From: an uncultured Actinomycetales bacterium
GTDB lineage: Bacteria > Actinomycetota > Actinomycetes > S36-B12
Direction: 5' to 3'
Length of the DNA stretch: 57,269 nt
Assembly (NCBI GenBank): GCA_913063435.1
Contig: CAJXYI010000011.1
Location: 1 to 57,269, forward strand
In this document: positions 54,533-57,269 of the stretch, piece by piece
How the letters are laid out: every line of letters begins with the position of its first letter
How positions within the stretch are numbered: position 1 is the first letter of the stretch
The notes under the pieces: generated by a model
Seen by the model: only the letters and a program-made list of their open reading frames with translations
Database searches by the model: none
Told to the model about the DNA's origin: nothing
Program-made: the position numbers and the translations under genes

Positions 54533-55264
54533 GTGAGCGACCACGTCCGCACCCATCGCCTCGAACTAGCCGATTCCACGCTGCGCGAGTGGACTGCGAC
54601 CGTGCTCGCTGTCGATCCCGAGCAGGGCATCGTGCTGGACCGGTCGGCGTTCTATCCCGGTGGCGGCGGACAGCCGCCCGATCACGGGGTCCTGCTGTGG
54701 GGTGGCGTGCAGACCCGAATCGAGGATGTGCGTCGAGGTGATGATCTGTGGCTCATTCCGGCTGAGGGCGATCCACTCCCGCCGGTCGGAACACAGGTGC
54801 AGGGAGCGATCGAGGATGAACGTCGCACCGCGTTGATGCGCACGCACTCTGGTCTGCACGTGCTGTCCGGCGTAGTGTTCCGCGACTTCGGTGCACTGGT
54901 CACGGGGTCGAATATGGAACCGCTGACCGGGCGCTTGGATTTCAATCTGGAGGTCGTGCCCGACGGCTTCAAAGAGTCGGTGGAGGAGGCACTGAACGCC
55001 GAGATCGTGGCTGACCGTGCGATCAGTTCCTATGAACTACCGCGTGAGGAAGCATTGGCGATTCCCGATGTCATCCGCACGGCCGCGAACCTGCTCCCCC
55101 CGACGATCGAGATCGTCCGGATCGTCGATATCGCCGGATTGGACGTGCAAGCAGATGGCGGTACTCATGTCGCATCTACCCGCCAGGTCGGACGGATGCG
55201 CGTCGCCAAGATCGAGAACAAGGGCAAAGGCTTCCGGCGCATCCGTGTCTTGGTTGAGGACTAG
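54533..55264 (+). CDS. Alanyl-tRNA editing protein (AlaX family)
   Basis: This 243-residue trans-editing hydrolase deacylates mischarged Ser- or Gly-tRNA(Ala). Motifs are DRSAFYPGGGGQPPDHGVL, the zinc-site HxxxH in MRTHSGLHVLSG, and GLDVQADGGTHVASTRQVG. The second metal motif is DxxxH here, where many AlaX and AlaRS proteins have CxxxH, so Asp or water may replace the Cys ligand. GGAAGG lies 7 nt before the GTG start, 5 bp after the gpmA stop. Confidence 0.9.
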   Translation: MSDHVRTHRLELADSTLREWTATVLAVDPEQGIVLDRSAFYPGGGGQPPDHGVLLWGGVQTRIEDVRRGDDLWLIPAEGDPLPPVGTQVQGAIEDERRTALMRTHSGLHVLSGVVFRDFGALVTGSNMEPLTGRLDFNLEVVPDGFKESVEEALNAEIVADRAISSYELPREEALAIPDVIRTAANLLPPTIEIVRIVDIAGLDVQADGGTHVASTRQVGRMRVAKIENKGKGFRRIRVLVED

Positions 55265-55268
55265 CCGA

Positions 55269-57017
55269 TCAGAACGCTGACTCGTCCAGGGTGACGTAGA
55301 GGTTGTCGTTGTCGGCCAACACATCGAACATCGAGTCGACTTTGGGTAGTTCGCGGGTGAAGAAGTACTGCGATGCCATCCGCTTACCGACATAGAAGTC
55401 GTCGTCGCCGATCGCAGCCAATTCCACATCGAGCCACAACCACGCGACCACCACGTGTCCGACTGCGTCGAGATAGGTGGTCGCGTCCGCGAGTGCGGTC
55501 GTGGGATCACGATCAGCCCACAGGGATCCGGTGACCTCGAGCATCCGCTGCATGCGGGCAGCCAGTGCCTGCGCGTGCTCGGCAGCGGCACCCCCGGCAG
55601 CAAGCCCGCGATCGATGGTGGCCTGCATACGTTGGGCTAGTGCGATGAGCGCTGCACCGTTATTCATCGTCACTTTGCGGCCGAGTAGATCGAGGGCCTG
55701 GATCCCGTGCGTGCCCTCATGGATGTGGTTGAGTCGGTTATCCCGCCAGCGTTGCTCGACGGAGTATTCACGGGTGTAGCCGTATCCACCGTGGATCTGG
55801 ATCGCATGGTCATTGGCGCGCAGGCACCATTCCGAGGGCCAGCTCTTCGCGATCGGGGTCAGCATCTCCAGCAGCAGGTTCGCAGATTCGGGATCCTCAC
55901 CCCTTTCGAGTTCATCGACGAGGGTGCCGCAGTACAACTCCAGCGCCAGCCCGCCTTCGACGTAGGCTTTTGATGCCAGCAGCATCCGACGCACATCAGG
56001 ATGCTCGATGATCGGCACCATGGGCGCATTCGGGTCCTTGCCGGCGACGGGGCGGCCCTGCGTGCGAACGCGTGCGTATTCCAAAGCGGTGAGATACCCG
56101 GCGTAGCCCTGGGCGACGGCACCGCTGCCGACGGCGATCCGTGCCTCGTTCATCATGTGGAACATGTACGCCAGGCCCTTGTTCTCTTCGCCGACGAGGT
56201 AGCCGATGGATCCATCATTCTCGCCGAAGTTGAGTAGGCAGTTCGTCAGCCCGCGCTGACCCATCTTGTGGTTGAGACCGGCAAGGCTCACATCGTTGCT
56301 GGAGCCATCGTCGCGGAACTTCGGCACGATGAACAGTGAGATTCCCTTGACCCCGGGTGGGGATCCGGGGACACGAGCGAGGACGAGGTGCACGATGTTC
56401 TCGCTGAGATCGTGGTCACCACCGGAGATCCACATCTTGTTGCCACGGATGCGATACGTGCCGTCGTCTTGAGGCTCTGCTTTGGTGGTGATGTCCGATA
56501 GTGACGATCCGGCCTGCGGTTCACTGAGGCACATGGTGCCGAAGTAGCGACCTTCGATCATCGGTGGCACCCAGCGTTGGATCTGTTCCGGGCTTCCGTG
56601 TGCGAGCAGCAGATTGGCGTTGGCACGGGTCAGGAAGGAGTATCCGCTGGTCGCGACGTTGGCGGCAGAGAACCACATGCCGATCGCCTGGGTGATGATG
56701 GTGGGCAGCTCGATGCCACCGACATCTTCGGGCATCGACAGGCCACCGAAGCCGGCCTCGAAGTAGGCGGTGAGTGCCGGGCCGACGGCATCGTTCACTC
56801 GCACGGTGGTGCCATCGAAGGTCGGTTCTTCCTCATCGTTTTGATGGTTGTGGGTAGCGAACTTCTCTTCGGCGAGTTGCTCGGCGAGGTCGATCAGGGC
56901 ATCGACCGTCTCACGATCGAGGTCGCCGTAGGCACCGCTCGCGAAGACCTTCTCGGTGGCCAGCCACTCATACAGCAGGAAGTCGACATCGCGACGAGAA
57001 AGCAGCGGTGATGACAT
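55269..57017 (-). CDS. Acyl-CoA dehydrogenase (long form, DmdC/FadE-like)
   Basis: This 582-residue flavoprotein has an N-terminal helical domain (FLLYEWLATEKVFAS) and the FAD/substrate region TMCLSEPQAGSSLSDITTKA, with the second signature motif QIHGGYGYTREYSVEQRWRD. A C-terminal extra domain ends KVDSMFDVLADNDNLYVTLD, characteristic of the long acyl-CoA dehydrogenases with a C-terminal dimerisation domain. The exact substrate (a medium- to long-chain acyl-CoA or methylmercaptopropionyl-CoA) cannot be determined. GAGG lies 6 nt before the ATG at 57017. It is convergent with alaX. Confidence 0.93.
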   Translation of the reverse strand: MSSPLLSRRDVDFLLYEWLATEKVFASGAYGDLDRETVDALIDLAEQLAEEKFATHNHQNDEEEPTFDGTTVRVNDAVGPALTAYFEAGFGGLSMPEDVGGIELPTIITQAIGMWFSAANVATSGYSFLTRANANLLLAHGSPEQIQRWVPPMIEGRYFGTMCLSEPQAGSSLSDITTKAEPQDDGTYRIRGNKMWISGGDHDLSENIVHLVLARVPGSPPGVKGISLFIVPKFRDDGSSNDVSLAGLNHKMGQRGLTNCLLNFGENDGSIGYLVGEENKGLAYMFHMMNEARIAVGSGAVAQGYAGYLTALEYARVRTQGRPVAGKDPNAPMVPIIEHPDVRRMLLASKAYVEGGLALELYCGTLVDELERGEDPESANLLLEMLTPIAKSWPSEWCLRANDHAIQIHGGYGYTREYSVEQRWRDNRLNHIHEGTHGIQALDLLGRKVTMNNGAALIALAQRMQATIDRGLAAGGAAAEHAQALAARMQRMLEVTGSLWADRDPTTALADATTYLDAVGHVVVAWLWLDVELAAIGDDDFYVGKRMASQYFFTRELPKVDSMFDVLADNDNLYVTLDESAF

Positions 57018-57080
57018 GAGTGGCCTCGATTCAGTGAAGGTAGTTTCGCTAACCCCACCCTGCCACATCCTGGCGATCGG

Positions 57081-57269
57081 TCATTCACGTTTTCGCTGGT
57101 CATGGCCTCGGAGTTCGGGCCGCCTCGGTGGTCGGTTGGTCCAGTGTTGGCCGGTGGTCGTGTTGGTCAGCGTCAGTTCGTGGTTGGCGTCACCGGTGAG
57201 GGTCCAGTGCCCGTGATGGATCATGTGGTGGTGGAACCAGCACAACCCGGCCAGGTTGTCCATCGTGGT
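57081..57269 (-). CDS. C-terminus of a DUF222/HNH endonuclease-type protein (start outside window)
   Basis: About 62 codons enter from the right edge: TTMDNLAGLCWFHHHMIHHG, HWTLTGDANHELTLTNTTTG, then a basic end. This is the last part of an HNH motif (N-x8-H-x3-H type, with LC..HH..IH..HW) as found at the C-terminus of DUF222 proteins. It may be an intact relative of the pseudogene at 39354-40279, but its N-terminal part cannot be seen. Confidence 0.8.
   Translation of the reverse strand, partial: TTMDNLAGLCWFHHHMIHHGHWTLTGDANHELTLTNTTTGQHWTNRPPRRPELRGHDQRKRE

Overview
The window is a compact, high-GC stretch of chromosome from an actinobacterium. The evidence is gene content and order. There is a mycothiol glycosyltransferase (mshA), followed by a YbjN-type gene, gpmA and the SenX3/RegX3/PhoU phosphate genes. 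There is also carD-ispD-ispF-cysS-rlmB, an IdeR-type regulator, and the run pdxH / citrate synthase / serC / MFS / DUF2530 / DUF3027 / cold-shock / helicase-associated protein / XPB that recurs in Streptomyces-like actinomycetes. I cannot name the genus. Both ends cut genes: hypE on the left and an HNH-nuclease C-terminus on the right.

Layout. 1-2.6 kb: hypE end, a DUF2237 gene and two convergent toxin-antitoxin pairs. 2.6-6.2 kb: a CsoR/CstR-type repressor with an SDR enzyme, a secreted RTX protein and ideR. 6.2-13 kb: photolyase, then an accessory block with a decayed IS30 element, a nonsense-broken SnoaL gene, a 1152-residue secreted trypsin-like protease and a truncated histidine-kinase ATPase domain, with IS30 end sequences at both borders. 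13-16.3 kb: ParA and a ribbon-helix-helix partner, then pdxH and citrate synthase. 16.3-23.5 kb: serC, MFS, DUF2530, DUF3027, lipoprotein, cold-shock protein, a secreted S53 peptidase and a HAD phosphatase. 23.5-30.6 kb: a helicase-associated/WYL-like protein, an enolase-superfamily racemase/OSBS with a GNAT and an M20 hydrolase, and XPB. 30.6-38.3 kb: RHH-Doc toxin module, groEL with two CIRCE operators, gpgS, DUF3263, a K+ channel, a CPBP protease, otsA and tRNA-Thr. 38.3-44.1 kb: a DUF1801 fusion, a DUF2510 protein, a DUF222 pseudogene, a DHA2 efflux pump, a frame-broken DUF4032 gene and a CPA2 antiporter. 44.1-57.3 kb: rlmB, cysS, an F420-type PPOX gene, ispF, ispD, carD, a lipoprotein, regX3, senX3, phoU, mshA, ybjN, gpmA, alaX and an acyl-CoA dehydrogenase.

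How the genes work together. Several stress and envelope functions sit close to each other: trehalose-6-phosphate synthesis, glucosyl-3-phosphoglycerate synthesis, a K+ channel and HrcA-controlled GroEL. Phosphate sensing has an 11-bp-periodic PHO box between senX3 and phoU. The racemase + GNAT + M20 trio matches the known N-succinylamino-acid racemase pathway that converts D- to L-amino acids. Twenty-one start codons are preceded by a TANNNT box at 6-8 nt, which suggests that leaderless transcription is common here, and I used this to choose several starts.

Most notable for follow-up: a C-terminal module shared by two otherwise unrelated secreted proteins, the racemase/GNAT/M20 trio, a persulfide-type CsoR-family repressor with a clear operator, the IS30-bracketed protease block and the leaderless promoter pattern. 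All assignments come from reading the sequence by eye. No database search was run.
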